Below, piece by piece: positions 34,351 through 48,013 of a DNA stretch of 64,000 nucleotides (within the stretch, counting starts at the first letter, position 1; each line of letters begins with the position of its first letter). The stretch is from Brevipalpus yothersi (lineage: Eukaryota; Arthropoda; Arachnida; Trombidiformes; Tenuipalpidae). The stretch is taken from contig QZCP01000361.1 of NCBI GenBank assembly GCA_003956705.1, positions 1 to 64,000 of the forward strand, in the 5' to 3' direction. A model generated the notes under the pieces. It worked only from the letters and a program-made list of their open reading frames with translations, did not search any database and was not told where the DNA came from. A program made the translations under genes and the position numbers.

Positions 34351-35901
34351 AAAAAGAGAAACGATTATTGGGAGAGAGAAAAATGTGTAAAATTTTTTGG
34401 TGCTCTCAAAAAAAGCTTCAAACTTGTGGACTCAATGAAGTGATCAAATGAGTCTGTAATTGTATTTAAATGCCCCTTTCTGCATTGAGCCATCAAAAAT
34501 GTAACTTAAATTATCTTCTGTTATTTTACCATTCTCGATGCTGTTACTAATTATCATTTAAAACATCACTTAAATATCATTCAAAAATAAGTAAAAAGTA
34601 TACATAAAAAAAACCCTTGATTTAGTTCAAGCATGAAGCTCATGTATTTTATCCTTGAAAGAGCAAGATTAACTATCAAAATTGAATGAAACAAAGTTTC
34701 CTTGGAGAAGTTTCTGGATCATTTTGGCCATTCTCAATATGATGAAGTTATCCATCGATTTTTCGGCTCCAAAGTGGCTGAAGCTCTCGAATTACGATGT
34801 TGTTTCATCTTCACCAAAGTTCTGATATGATCATCATGTCTGATAAGGGGTGAATACTCCGATCAAACATTAATTATTACAGATAAGATCCTCCCATGGA
34901 TATACACAGGTTGGACAGTGAGTTTCTCTTGAAATTAATGATAAATATCGCTTCAACATTCTCATGAGCCTTTACTCAAAAACAGGATTATTTTTTTCTT
35001 CTCTCACTCCTGAAAGGAAGAGTTATATCATGAACATTATCACAGAATATTTATGCTTCTGATTGATTGTATCATGAGAAACTTGTACTCTTTCCCGAAG
35101 GTCATTGGAGAAGATCAGGTCTGACAACATCTTTCAGGTAAAATTATCGGAATCATAATCTATACCAAGAATAACGATGAAGACTACTGTTTCTCTTTTC
35201 TCTAGCTTTGGGGAGAATACAATTTGAAAATATTTCTTCCTCTTTCTATCATTTGGATGAAAAAACAGCTCATCACTGTGTCTAATTGCGTTTTCCACCA
35301 TAAATTCTATCAATTTAATGCATTCACAATGATTCAGTCCCAAAAGAATCCATAAGATTCACTTCCTACCTATGTGACTCATAATTTCACATCTTTTCGA
35401 GATATCGCCATCATTAGAGAGCAATAAATAGATCAAAAATAGTATTCAAACAACATAGATAAATCAATTGAATTTATATCCTTCACATAAGTTAAGATAT
35501 AGCTTTCAAGTTGTTCGATTGAATTAGCGAAATCATTTCTCACTCAAATCCTTTGAGCTGTGGGCAAATATTGAAGGTTCTTGGAGATAAAGATGATCTG
35601 AAATAATATACGTAGAATTTCTGTCTATTTATTCATTAGAAAACAGTATAAATTCCAAAGATTTAATGAGTTCAGCAAAACTTTTTCCGATTTGAAAAAG
35701 TTTTTTTCACCAAAAAAATTTTAAGCCTTTCGAAAAGCGCGCAAAAACTTATCCATTTACCCGTTAGAGGCCGCTGTTAATCAGTTTCCGGGTTTCACAT
35801 CAACTTCCGCCGACAGAGTCGTGAATGTGTTTTCATTTTTTGGTTGAATGTGTGTTTGTGTTTAGTTTTGATTGTAATTTAATTTAGTTTAAATTGTGGT
35901 G
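34351..35901. other. Intergenic, no gene seen
   Basis: AT-rich DNA between the SDR and RPL7. The open frame at 35134-35343 (minus) has no recognisable features. The GC-richer 35755-35830 block just before RPL7 probably includes its promoter. Confidence 0.6.
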
Positions 35902-36880
35902 ATGGCAGATACACAGTAAGTTTAATCGTTGATTCATTGCTTTGACGCATTGTTTTGTTTCATGTGTGCTGATTGATTGTGTTATCTTCTTTCTACAGGA
36001 GTGCACCTAAGCCAGCGGTTGCCGCTAAGCCAAAGGTAGTGACCAAAAAAGTGGTTAAAAGTGGTGAAAAAGGATCAAAGCCATCATCTATCCCCGAATC
36101 AATATTGAAGCGTAGACAAAGAGCTGCTAAGCTTAAGGCCAAATCTTTGGCACAATCGTTGAAAAGAAAGCGTATCTATCGAAAGAAACGACAGAGTATC
36201 TTCAAGCGAGCTGAAAAGTATGTAAAAGAGTATCGCCAACAAGAGAGGGATATAATTCGATTGAAGAAACAAGCAAAGAAGAATGGAGATTTCTATGTAC
36301 CTGGCGAGCCTAAACTTGCATTAGTAATAAGAATCAGAGGGTAAGTAGTCTCGAACAAATCATTTTTGTGCAGTCCTATCGATCACCATTCTAACGTGAA
36401 TATCTGTCTTTTTCTTCTATCAGTGTGAATGGTTTGAGTCCTAAGCCAAGAAAGGTGCTTCAACTTCTACGACTTCGACAAATAAACAATGCTGTATTTG
36501 TTAAACTTAACAAAGCCACTCTAAATATGTTGCGGATTGCCGAACCATTCATCGCTTGGGGATATCCTAATCTCAAGACTGTTAGAGAACTAATTTACAA
36601 GCGTGGTTTCGGCCGTTTGAACCACAAGCGTACTGCTCTTTCTGACAATAGGATAATTGAGAGAAGGTTGGGTAAAGTGAAGATCATTTGTATGGAAGAT
36701 CTTATCCACGAAATTTACACCGTTGGACCTAATTTCAAGAAGGCCAGCAACTTCCTGTGGCACTTTAAACTGAACAATCCTAGGGGAGGATGGAGAAAGA
36801 AGGTAACCCATTACGTAGAGGGAGGTGATTTTGGTAATCGTGAGGATAAGATCAACGAACTTGTCCGTAGAATGATATAA
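35902..36880 (+). CDS. RPL7: 60S ribosomal protein L7 (uL30)
   Basis: Structural protein of the large cytosolic subunit. Exons 35902-35915, 35999-36340 and 36424-36880 join in phase to 270 residues (human 248; the extra length is in the basic N-terminal extension). The 14-nt first coding exon, MADT plus a split Gln codon, is typical of ribosomal protein genes. Diagnostic segments: GEPKLALVIRIRGVNGLSPK, NNAVFVKLNKATLNMLRIAE, and the C-terminus YVEGGDFGNREDKINELVRR. The gene is convergent with MTERF3 and has an AATAAA 42 bp after the stop. Confidence 0.97.
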
Positions 36881-36921
36881 ATATTAATCAATATCAGTTG
36901 AATGCAACATCATTTTTCGTA

Positions 36922-36927
36922 AATAAA
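36922..36927 (+). terminator. Poly(A) signal of RPL7
   Basis: Canonical AATAAA 42 bp downstream of the RPL7 stop codon. Confidence 0.8.
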
Positions 36928-36957
36928 CCCCACGTGAGTGGTGAAACTGTTTTTCTG

Positions 36958-36963
36958 TTTATT
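36958..36963 (-). terminator. Poly(A) signal of MTERF3
   Basis: AATAAA on the minus strand, 15 bp after the MTERF3 stop codon. Cleavage 10-30 bp beyond would fall near the RPL7 poly(A) signal. Confidence 0.75.
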
Positions 36964-36977
36964 ATTGTTATACATAT

Positions 36978-38310
36978 TCACATAGTTTTCAAGAACCGAT
37001 TGAAATCTGCTCTCGTAAGTTGAAGGCGGTCAAGAAATTCTAGTTCTCTAACTTCAAGAAGATCTAAAGGTGTGTAGCCGGGCTTTTTTGGATCAGGCTG
37101 CAATAATTTCAACGTTTTCATATATAACACACGTGAGTGAAGTGTTCTCAGTCCAGTGAGAAGTGGTTGAGGCCGATTCACGATCAAAGGTAAAGTATAT
37201 CCAGCTTCAATCGTAATGAAATCGCAATTGTTGATCAGTCTCCACCGGGCTAAAGAGAAAACAAGAGAACGGTAAGAAGACTAAATCATGAAAATAGTTT
37301 TATCAAAGCTTACGCTTGCTAAAAATTTGTGGGACTTTGATAATGATTTCTTTTATTTGTTGCTTGTCAAAACCAGCCTCTTCCGTCATACAGAAGGTGA
37401 AATCCTGATGAGAACGAAATTGGAAAAGATTTAGATTGGTGTTGAAGAGAGGAGATTGCAAGTTCCTTTGACTTACTCTGAAATACATATCACTCAATCT
37501 AATCATTTTTGGATAGCCTGATACAACATGTGGAATATCGGATTTTTGGAGAAAATATTCTCTTCGTAAGAAATCGAAAAGTTCTTTGATTGAAGTAACC
37601 CCATAATTAATGAAAACTGGATGGAAAATCAAAATATTCAAGATCTGATCGTGAGTGAAACCATAATCTTTGAGGAATCTCAACCTTGTCTGGAGATTCT
37701 TAATTGCTTCCTGAAAAATTAAAGGATTTTTGGTGATCAAAGCTCCCAATTTGTCATCAGGAAATCCATAGTGATGAAGAAAAAATAAATGATCCTTAAT
37801 GTGACGATCAAAGTCTAATCTGATCAAATAGTCGGCGATATCTCGATCCTGTTCTAGGCGAAAAAGATCTACCCCCAAATCTACGAGTTTTTTCAAAGTT
37901 GGCGATCGATTGACCATCGAAGCAATGTTAAAGGTTGGCTGGGGAGGTGGACACAGTTCATCAATAAATTCTTGATCACATTTCTCAGAGAAAGGATCTG
38001 TCAAACGATCCCATTTTTTGTCATAAACAACTTTCAATGAATCGTTATCATTCGCTTGATCAAGTTCTGCCAATTGTTCAGCAGTTGGGGACAATGAGTG
38101 TCCAACTTCATTCTTAACCACTATAGCTGATGCTGTGGTTGGACTTTGATTGACAGTTGATACATGACGAAAAAGACTAGATCCAAGACATTGACGCCGG
38201 ACAGTATGACTAATTGCGTTTCGAACATGAACAGAAGCCATCAGCATCACTCCTAAGAGATGACCACTTGCACTAACTTTGGACAATGAATGAACGTAGA
38301 ATTCTTCCAA
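36978..38310 (-). CDS. MTERF3: Mitochondrial transcription termination factor 3
   Basis: Mitochondrial nucleic-acid-binding protein; MTERF3 represses mtDNA transcription and supports mitoribosome assembly. Exons 38310-37477, 37404-37314 and 37249-36978 (donors GTAAGT and GTAAGC; acceptors CTCATCAG and CTCTTTAG) join in phase to 398 residues. Tandem mTERF repeats are visible: LFFLHHYGFPDDKLGALITK, LRFLKDYGFTHDQILNILIF and FDFLRREYFLQKSDIPHVVS. The C-terminus (PDPKKPGYTPLDLLE then FNRFLKTM) is diagnostic of MTERF3 rather than MTERF1/2/4. The start is uncertain: an internal Met at 38241 would give a more typical presequence rich in Arg, Ser and Val. Confidence 0.93.
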
Positions 38311-40473
38311 TTCTCATCATGATAAATGATGTCTAAAAATTATGATTCTACACAAAAACATCGATTTAAACTTCACGTGTTTTGATCAACATTCGAGCGA
38401 GAAAAACTTTTGTAAACAAACAAAATCGGCATGCTTGCAGTTTGCAGCGCCACTATTTTGGTATGTTAAGAATTTTGGATCAAAAATCTTTCTTTTTCGA
38501 ACTGAAATATTAATTTCAATTAATTTAGTTACAATCGCAATTCTTAAACAATTTAAACGATTGGTTGATATCGAGGCATCGAAAATTGAGCTAAAATTTA
38601 TCTAATGAATTGACTTATTTTCTTGATATTTCTTGAGGTTCATCGAGGAATTGAATTGGACCAAAAAACATTCCTTATTCGCGTTATTTCGAGGATATTC
38701 ATATCTTGCTCACATTCTACAGTGGTTGGATTTTTCTTTCATTGGAAATATCGATGCTTTGACTACAAAAAAAGTTTGGTTCAATTACTGCATTTTATTT
38801 TTCGATTAAGAGTGGTAATAAATGTGTTGGGAGAAACTGGTACCGCGAATTGATCTAAAATTTTCATGAAAAAGAATTTGGCCCTCTTGGATGTTCACAA
38901 AAGTTTTCGTCGGGACATGCATTCAATTATGCTTAGATGAACGAAGATATGGAAGTTGCATCTTTTTGTGAAAAAAATTTCAGCCTATGAGTGGTATTGA
39001 AAACTTTCAAAGTCTGGAAGAGGTAAGAAAGATTTTCTTGAGCCAAGAATTTTCTGGAGGGTTCGAGATTTCGGAATGATTCACTTGGTACAATAAAACT
39101 GATACATTTTGAATTTTAATGAATAGAATTTTGGAGTACGGCCAGTTAGGATGGCGGTAAAGTTCCATTCCATTGAAGAGAAAAGTTCATTAGAAATGCA
39201 GAGCTCTCAAATTTGCATAGCACATTTGATATTCAATGGTGATTGTCTCTCTGAATCAGATAAAAACCCCTCCGAGTGGAAACTAGGAAAATTTTCCCAT
39301 CTCTAGATTGTTGACCAACCTGCTGTTCGTGCTCACCTAATTGAAGTTGTTGCATCGAATGAAAATTATGAAAATTACGAAATTCAAGTTATACAATGAA
39401 GTTGAAAGAAAAAATTCATATGAATAATACTTCAACCTGAAATTATATCGTGATAATCTTTCGGTCATCTCTCATACAGGCTGTAATTTATCGCATGAAA
39501 CATTCAAACTGTCAATAGGTACAAAAATTCCCAGAGAGAAAGCGAAAGATTCATTGCCATCCACAGACAAATGGAAATAATGATCATCAAAAATGTTTTG
39601 CGTTCCTCTTTCCATGTCCATTGAAGAGAGAAAAGAAAAAGTATTCCCAACGAAGCAGCCTCACGAAACGTTTCTCTCTTTCTCTCAGTGATTTTTCTAC
39701 TAAACCCTTTGTTCCTTGCCAACCCTTTTGCCCCCCAGCATCATGCCAATCTAGACTGGCAGCCATCGCAAGGAATACTCACTTCAGATCATCATCAGTA
39801 TTAAATGAATAAAAGATTCCATCCAATTTCGGAGAGAAAGAGAAAGTTAAATGCCGACTGAGTCAATCAACTTTGAAAAGCCACTTGCCGCCTCTGGATC
39901 TGCTCATTTTTTTTGGATACACTTGATGATGGGGATGAGAGAGAGAGAGAGATGATAAAAAAAATTTCAATGGGCTGAGCGAAGGCAAAGTTGAGCCATC
40001 ATACAAACCACAATCACATCATTTGCAAGCGAAATGAGATGAAAGAGTTGGAATAATAATCATTCTTCGCATCATATTCATTCTCTTGGCTTGCCTTGTG
40101 TGTTGCCTGGATCGCTGAATACAATCGGGCGAAGGTTTCTCTCCTCAAATATGAGCAGCCCAGGAGCCGGGCAGCCCCATCATGAATGGTCCCATGCAAA
40201 AAAAAGGGTTGAGATGATAATTTGAGCATTCTTTATTTCGGACTCTCATGCAGCCAAGAGAGGGAGAGAAGTTTCATTTTTTCACCTTGAGAACTGGTTA
40301 CTTGAGTGAGGAAAGTGAACATTTTTTTTTTCGACTGGCATCACTTTTGCTAGCCTTATGATGATGATGACTGGAAAGTTGATGCCAACTGATCAACCTT
40401 CATCATGTCAGCTTATTTCTTTCTATGCCGGTTTGATGGCACTCAGCTTATCATGAAATGGAAATGGAAAAGT

Positions 40474-40476
<3 letters not shown>

Positions 40477-40513
<37 letters not shown>
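40477..40513. repeat. (GA)n microsatellite
   Basis: Perfect GA tract. Confidence 0.95.
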
Positions 40514-40517
<4 letters not shown>

Positions 40518-40855
40518 GAAACTTTTTTCACTCACCAACAATCTTCTCTCTCTTTAAATGTTTCCAAATTATTTTCACTCCATCTCAATGAATTGCGCGC
40601 CTCTCTTACACAAGAACATCTTGTGTATCACGTGATTCATCTCTCAAAACTCTCAAAGCAAAGCAAAACTAGACAAGTGTACACACTTCCATGGGGGGGG
40701 AGAGGGAGAGAGGGGATAGTGCATGCGTTCATGGTATGACCTTGACATTGAAAAGGGGTTCAAATATTTTTATCCCCCTCCTTTCGTCTCTCTCTCTTTT
40801 CCTTTCTTTCTCCATGTTTTTCAAGGACACAGATTATGGAAGGAAAGGGGTCGAG

Positions 40856-40861
<6 letters not shown>

Positions 40862-40905
<44 letters not shown>
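40862..40905. repeat. (GA)n microsatellite
   Basis: Perfect GA tract. Confidence 0.95.
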
Positions 40906-40908
<3 letters not shown>

Positions 40909-41051
40909 TGGGAATGTATAAAATAAAACAAGTCGTGAATTTTTTTCCCTCCCTCTTATATTCCACCATATTCTCCAGAGAATATCTCATGCAGTGGCTA
41001 GATGTATCAGCCTGTGGGTGTTGAGAAAAGTTTCAAGCACAGAGAATAGAT

Positions 41052-41054
<3 letters not shown>

Positions 41055-41087
<33 letters not shown>
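41055..41087. repeat. (GA)n microsatellite
   Basis: Perfect GA tract. Confidence 0.95.
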
Positions 41088-41093
<6 letters not shown>

Positions 41094-42000
41094 ATCAAAG
41101 GAAGGTAAATGAAAGGGTTGAGGGTGGAAGAGGGGGGTGAGACAGGTATATTCATCATCATTCATCTCATCATCATTCTCTTCTCTTCCCTTCCATCAAT
41201 TTCAACCCTTTCTTGCCTTCTTTTTCACACTCCTCCCCCACAATCATCCTCTCTCTCTCTCTCTCTCTCTTTCTATGGCTCTCGATATTTCAACCACTTT
41301 TTTCTCAGCCATCAGTCTACCCCTTCTTCTCCTTTTCCTCCTCCTCCTCCCACATCCAGCTTTGATACTTCCAAGGCTACTTGATTCACAGTGAGAGGAG
41401 AGAAAAAAAAACGTAGCCACTCGAGATGAGAGCGAAAAAAATTTGGGAAGAGAAAGCTTGATGAAAGAGAGAGAGAGAGCTCATAATTATTCATTTGGTG
41501 ATGATGATAGAAGGGATGAAGAATCAATATACAAACTGGATTCAAGGTAAAGGTTTGTGATTGGAAATTATTCAGCCATGTATGTGCGTGATCATTGTCA
41601 TAGGGAATTTTGTCCAAAAAAGAGCTCCAAAAGTGATCGAAGGCTCAGCATCAAGAGTTGTATAATAATACAATTCCACTTACAAATGATGATGCATCAT
41701 CATGATGATGATGATGGAGCCTCTCTCTCTCTCTACTTTTTCTCCTTCTCTGATCAACCGATTCCTCGGGCAATCAGTATCCATCAAGAATAGCTATTTG
41801 AGAGGTGAATGAAACAGCCAAGGGAATCAAATTCTTTTGCCATCTCATGTTTAACCCGTTCTCCAAATTCTTGTTCTTCAGCCCACTCTCTCTCTCAGGT
41901 CTGTGTAAAGAAAGAGAGAGAGAGAGAGAGAGCCCACTCTCACTAGAAGTGGGCAGAGGCTAAGTAATCGCAAATGGAGTGTTCATGGCTTTCAAATCTT

Positions 42001-42008
<8 letters not shown>

Positions 42009-42041
<33 letters not shown>
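42009..42041. repeat. (CT)n microsatellite
   Basis: Perfect CT tract. Confidence 0.95.
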
Positions 42042-42043
<2 letters not shown>

Positions 42044-44892
42044 GCCACAAGAGCTTAATATTATATATGCCATAGAAAAGAAGAAGATGGAATCATCGAA
42101 AATTCATCGATTCCAATGGAAGATGATTGTTCTAGTAGCCGAGAGACTGGACTGAGTGGCTCACAGAGACACGATTTTCCTATCGTTGTAACGTCCAACG
42201 TCCTACGTCGGCACGATTCTTGACCTGGAATATTGTCGGCATTCACCAAGCAAAGGATCGTTGTAACCAGGCGCATCTGATTCTTTACTCCATCATACTC
42301 ACCTAGTATCTCTCTCATCGACTCTCTCTCCCTGTCTCTCTTTCTCTCTTTACCCCTTTCTCAGAATTTTTCTCACTTCTAGCCAGAGAGTCTCTCTCTC
42401 TTTCTCTCACTCATTACGTATGTCTCTCTCTCTTCGAGTAAACAATACTTACAATACTTACTTGCTTTATTGCGTAGCAATGTTTCATGTATATTCTTTC
42501 CTTATCTTGTGTGCTATCAATTCGCCTTATCGTATAATACCTGCTATCAATGTATATATTCTGATAAGTGATGAACAATCATTCGATTATCCTGAATTCT
42601 GATGGACTCAAAAAAAATGTGGTCCAGCCGTTCATGTATCGATGTTGATGGTGTCCAAAAGCGAAGAAAAACGATGACTTGATCGATTACGTATGGTGGC
42701 AAGATGGAAAATATATTCCAATGTAAGTACATACACATACTATGTGTGTAGGTTGGAAAAACGTACACACACACACATACATACACGCAGTATAGAGATC
42801 GAAAAAGAGAGATGATTCTCTTCCTATTTTCATCCATCACTAGCGTTTCCTCCCTCCTCAATTCTCTCTCTCTCTCTCTCCCATAGACACACAAACTATC
42901 TGACCTTTACTCTTTAACCGAGATAGATTTTTATTAGATAAGGTAATTTTTTTCTCTCACTTCTTCGTTCTTCGGAGGAGAGAGTGAAAATAAATCCCAA
43001 TAAATAAACACCTTGCCCATTGTCCCACTGTCCCAGTGACCTAGCGACCTTGTTACTTACACACTGCTACACGTACTTTAAATGATAATCATTTGATTCA
43101 ATTGCCTCGGGTGGTGGCAGTGCTTGTTGCCATATACCTCTCTCTCTCTCTCTCTCTCTCTTGCCTTAGTCGAGCCATCTTTATATATATTTGTTGTCAA
43201 AGGATGTCGTCGATAGAGTAATCGTTGGCAAGCCAATTTTTTTTCTCTCTCTCTCTTTCTTGACTGGTGAAAAACTCTGTTGAGGACGCCATTCGTTAAT
43301 ATTGTTCATATGATTAATGGAAATTGTTCTCTCTCCCGTTTTTCTTTTCGATTATTTACGAGAGAAGAGTGAGAGAGGGACAGAATAAAACCTAAGGTGG
43401 GAGAAAGAAGAGAAGAAAAAAAAATATGTCAATTTTTTAGAATAATAAAAATATGATCACTTTATCACTACTATTATCAGTGTGCCACAAATAATAATAA
43501 TTGAATGGTCAACATAAAGTGTTCGTTTAAATGTTATCACATTACGTGTACAAGAAACTAAAGCTATTAGTATTGTTTAAAATAGTATTTTTTTCTTCTC
43601 TCTTCCTTCTATTGTGGAGAGAAAGAGAGAAAGAGAAAGAGAAACAAAATTGGACATGAAACTTTGGTGATTTGTTCCAAAAAATAACTAAGCTGAGTAT
43701 TCGTTGTATTCCCACTACACATCACCTTATAACTTTGCTCTCTCTCCCTCTTCCCATGGTCTCATATTGATTTACTCTGATTTGCTAAATGTATTCATCC
43801 TACAAAAAAAGAAGAGGAAACAATTGATTCATGTTCCCCTTCTTTCTCTCTCTTCCCTCATCTTGATAGTGTCTCTGTGAGTTTCCAATGTACATCTTTT
43901 TACATGTATATCTTTTTCCACCTCCACCAGTTTTTTTTGTTTACCGAAAAAAAAGAAGACAAAATCTCATCTCATAAAACTTGTCCCATTGTGTGATTCC
44001 CATCAAGCTACTTTTTTATTCCTCTCTATCTATCTATCTCTCTTCCTTTTCTTCCTTTTCTCCCTATTTCCACTGTCTATGTGGATATATCGGTGTATGT
44101 GTGTGTGTATGTTTCCAGGAGATCAGAGGCAAAGAAGATTATCTCAACCGATTGTTTTCTTTTCCCTCCTCCCCCCTCTCTAGTTCATCATGTTTGAATG
44201 GTTGAAATGGAAAAAGAGTATATATCTGATGATACTGGCAGAAGGATCATGAAACAATGTGGTATATATGAAAAAGTTTGACCTTCCATGAGCACCCAAA
44301 AATACTTTCCCATCGATCCATTGGAGCTTGTGATGAATCTGAGAGATAAAAAACAAGAGAGAAAGAGAGAGCTCTTCCTTTCTCTCTCTCTTTTTCCATG
44401 GCTTTTTTTTATCATTTGAACCTGATCAAATACGCACATGATGGGTGGTGATGATGTAAGATATTGGAATCGAGAAAAAATAAGAATCACAAGAGAGAAA
44501 TAGAGAAAACCAATTCTCATCGCATACACACACTTCCCGTTTCGTTACGACGATATTATCGTTATATATCAATTAAAGATGTTGCAAGAATCGCACACCA
44601 TGATCAATGTATTGTGGCCAATTCAATGGTGAGTCATATAATTGTGAACGATCTTCACATTATATTTTCTTTGTTTTTTTCCTCCATACCAATTGAACAA
44701 TTAACTACAGCTATAATTTACTTGAGAAAAATTTTATTCCTTTCGTAAACTTTTATTTTGGCGAGAAAAAAAATTGCTCTTTTTTTACCTGAAACATCGA
44801 TCCAAATGCGATAACATTTCAGCATCCAAACCATTTATATATATATATATCAAATCAATTCCAAATCGAAATTGTCATCATAAAATCTATGT

Positions 44893-44893
44893 T

Positions 44894-44929
<36 letters not shown>
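44893..44929. repeat. Compound (AT)n(GT)n microsatellite
   Basis: A TATATA tract passes directly into a TGTGTG tract. Confidence 0.9.
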
Positions 44930-46192
44930 CACATTATACCTCGCACACTAGTAACCACAAGTGTGGACTTAGCAATCATTAATATCACCATATTGATGAT
45001 GTTATTTGAATATTCTCTCAGTAATATCACCCCCTCTCTAAGCACTTGTACATGAGGTTTTGTCACTCATTTGGCTATTGATATGTGTGGAAGGCTTCTC
45101 ATGAAAGCCATTTCACCAACCAAAAAAAACGCCTCCAATGTTGATCTTTTTTCCTGCTGAATACGTGAATATATGGATGTGTATGTGTGTGTGTGTATTG
45201 AAACGATTGGAAGCTTCAATTTTTATCATCATTTTCAGACTCTGTTTGTTTTCCTCTCTCTCTCTATTACACTCTCCATGATCAATACTAAGCGACCATA
45301 CTTGGGATTTCACATTCTCCTTTGTCGATTGTGTATATGATCCAAATTCTTCTGACTGTTCACATTGAATAGAGAGAAAGAGAGAGAGAAAGAAATTATC
45401 ACCTCTTCATCGACTTTCTTTCTCTCTCTCTCTGATCATTTTTGCTCTAAATACAAATATATCCAAACTGTAATCGGCAATTGATATACTAGTGAGAGAG
45501 AGAGAGAGAGAGAGATAATTTTCTATTGAATTTTGTTTTCACACTCACACTCTCATTGTCTAGCCATATATAAATGAAACGATTCTAGATGATCGATCAT
45601 CCAGTCCATCTTGACAATGTTCATAACACTTTCTCTCATTTCTGTCTGTCTCTCTTATTTTTTTTTCGCTCCATGTTGTTGAAGCTAATATTATTGTGTG
45701 ACCGATATTCATTGGATTTTCGAATATTCTATTTTTTTCCTCAGTTTTTTTTCGGTGGTCGAGTCTACCTGTGTTCTTGTTGTGCTTTTCAATTTACTCA
45801 ACTCGAATGTTTGGAAAAAATATGGTTATTCTGTTCTTTTTGCTCTTGAAACTTTCATTAACTGTCTCTCTCTCTCTACTCTGGTTAGTGGAAAGCTTTT
45901 CTATTTCAACTTTCACAGATCAATACGATCAATCGTTCTCATCGTACTCTTCCAATATCAATTGTTCATATCTCTCTCTCTCTCACACACACATCTTTCT
46001 ATCTACATCAGAATCCTTTTTACACACAAGTCAATATATTTTCCCTTCAATCTGTCTCTCATCCTTTTACTGGACACCGATATCCTCCTCCCTGTATTTT
46101 CCTCCTTTCTTCTATTACTTCTTCTTATTCCATTCATTTCATGTTACTCTTCATGTTGTTGAATCGAAAAATATCTTGGTAAGTTTCTTTTC

Positions 46193-46198
<6 letters not shown>

Positions 46199-46242
<44 letters not shown>
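46199..46242. repeat. (CT)n microsatellite
   Basis: Perfect CT tract. Confidence 0.95.
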
Positions 46243-46247
<5 letters not shown>

Positions 46248-47953
46248 TTTCCCTTTCTGAAGAATCCATGGAAAAATTGGAATGATGACTGAAAAAGAAA
46301 GTAAAGAAAATTTTGTCATCTTCGCCTATCCATTTGCTTTTCCTGTTCTCATGAATCTGTCATCTTGACGACTATTTTTCTTGCTTCACTTTCCTTCTTC
46401 TTCTTTTCAGTTTTTTTTTCAACTTTCCTCGTCATCAGAATTCATCCAAGTAACATGATTTTTTCACTCTCTCTCCAAAACCTTGGATAGTTCTCTCTCC
46501 TATTCCATACACACATACACTGCATGCCATTCCTCAGAAATTCTGAGTGCCTTTCGTATTAATTTTATATTGTTTCATCCTCTCTCCCTCCCCTCATCTC
46601 TTCATCTCCTCATCCACCCATTTACCCTCTTTCAATCTATCCATCATCTCTCGCTTTCTTTTTTCTCTTTCTTTCTCTTCCATCTCTGAACTTCATATAC
46701 ATTGGCTTACCTAAACCCTTCCTCTACAATCAACTTGATAGCCATTCCAACATCACTACTACTCATGATTCGTTTTGCTAATGATGGTCATATTGAATTG
46801 TTTCTTAGATTTTTCTCTAATTACTTTCGCATTTTTTTCTTCTTCTTCTTGCTGACGTATTCAACCCTTCCATCAGGCCATACCATTTTCCCCTTTTACT
46901 CCATCTCTATCCATGAATATATATGTGAACATTCTTGGCCATTCATTTTATTCCATATGCTATATACCTCTTCTGTTCATGTATATTAGGGCTACAATTA
47001 TGCTTCCATCTTCCCTGGATAAGTGGTTAGGCTCGTTCATTCATTCAGTTTCATTTACCTTCTTCTCTTTTGCCATCTATTTTCACCATGTAGCTCTCGA
47101 AAAAAGAAAACCTTCTCAATCTTCCATCTTGATGACGATAAGAAGTACCTTCATTGTGGTTACCTGTAGCTTATATTTCACCTGCCATTATCTACCTTTC
47201 TACACTAATTGGCCTCTTATTTTCATATATATGCACTGATCTTTGCCAGTGATTGAATCCATGTGAGGAGCAAGTATAATTTTGTTCACATCATCCAGAG
47301 AGATGAATCATATTTTCTTACTTTTTTTTCTCCTCCAAAAAGTGAACAAAAAAATTATCAGCATGGAGAACGTGAATTTTTCCATTTTTTTCTTCTCTGT
47401 TCCATAGACCATTGTGAGACTAGAAGATAATGTTGAGATTTTTTTTTCTCTCCACTTAAAATTATTTTTTCCTTAATTATCAACCCTTGTCCAGGCTTTT
47501 CATCTGTATTTTTCTATGCTGATTTCATCATTATTCTCTTTCACTTAGGGAGTAGAAAAAATAGCCCAAAAACTTGGTAAAATTATTCTCTTTCCCTTGC
47601 ATTTTTCTGAGAAACAGTAATTGGCTTTTTTGTGGGTTGTAAAGGTCTTAGCATCTTATTAGCTTTCCCAATGGCCAAAAATTTTAACTCCATTCGTTTC
47701 GTTTCGATTGCTTTATCCTTCACTTTTCTTCCTCTTCCTTTTTTTTTCTCTCTCTCTCTCTCTCTCTCACTCTCTCGGTAATTCTTCCAGCCTCCATTTT
47801 TTTCTCTCGAATACCCAATAGTACTCGTATAATTTCTAATGAGCATCACTGAAATCCTAATTCATCCATTTAACCCATTCATTTCAATCGCGTGCTTTAC
47901 GCGTGCTTCAAAACCAGAGGAAAATAAAGTAAGAAAACCCAACTACATAATCA

Positions 47954-47956
<3 letters not shown>

Positions 47957-48006
<50 letters not shown>
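47957..48006. repeat. (CT)n microsatellite
   Basis: Perfect CT tract of about 25 units. Confidence 0.95.

Positions 48007-48013
<7 letters not shown>

Noticed and set aside
45698..46292. ORFs of 154 and 173 codons rich in Ser, Leu and Phe
   Set aside because: Overlapping frames in pyrimidine-rich DNA and a CT tract; both frames look the same in composition, with no domain or splice support.
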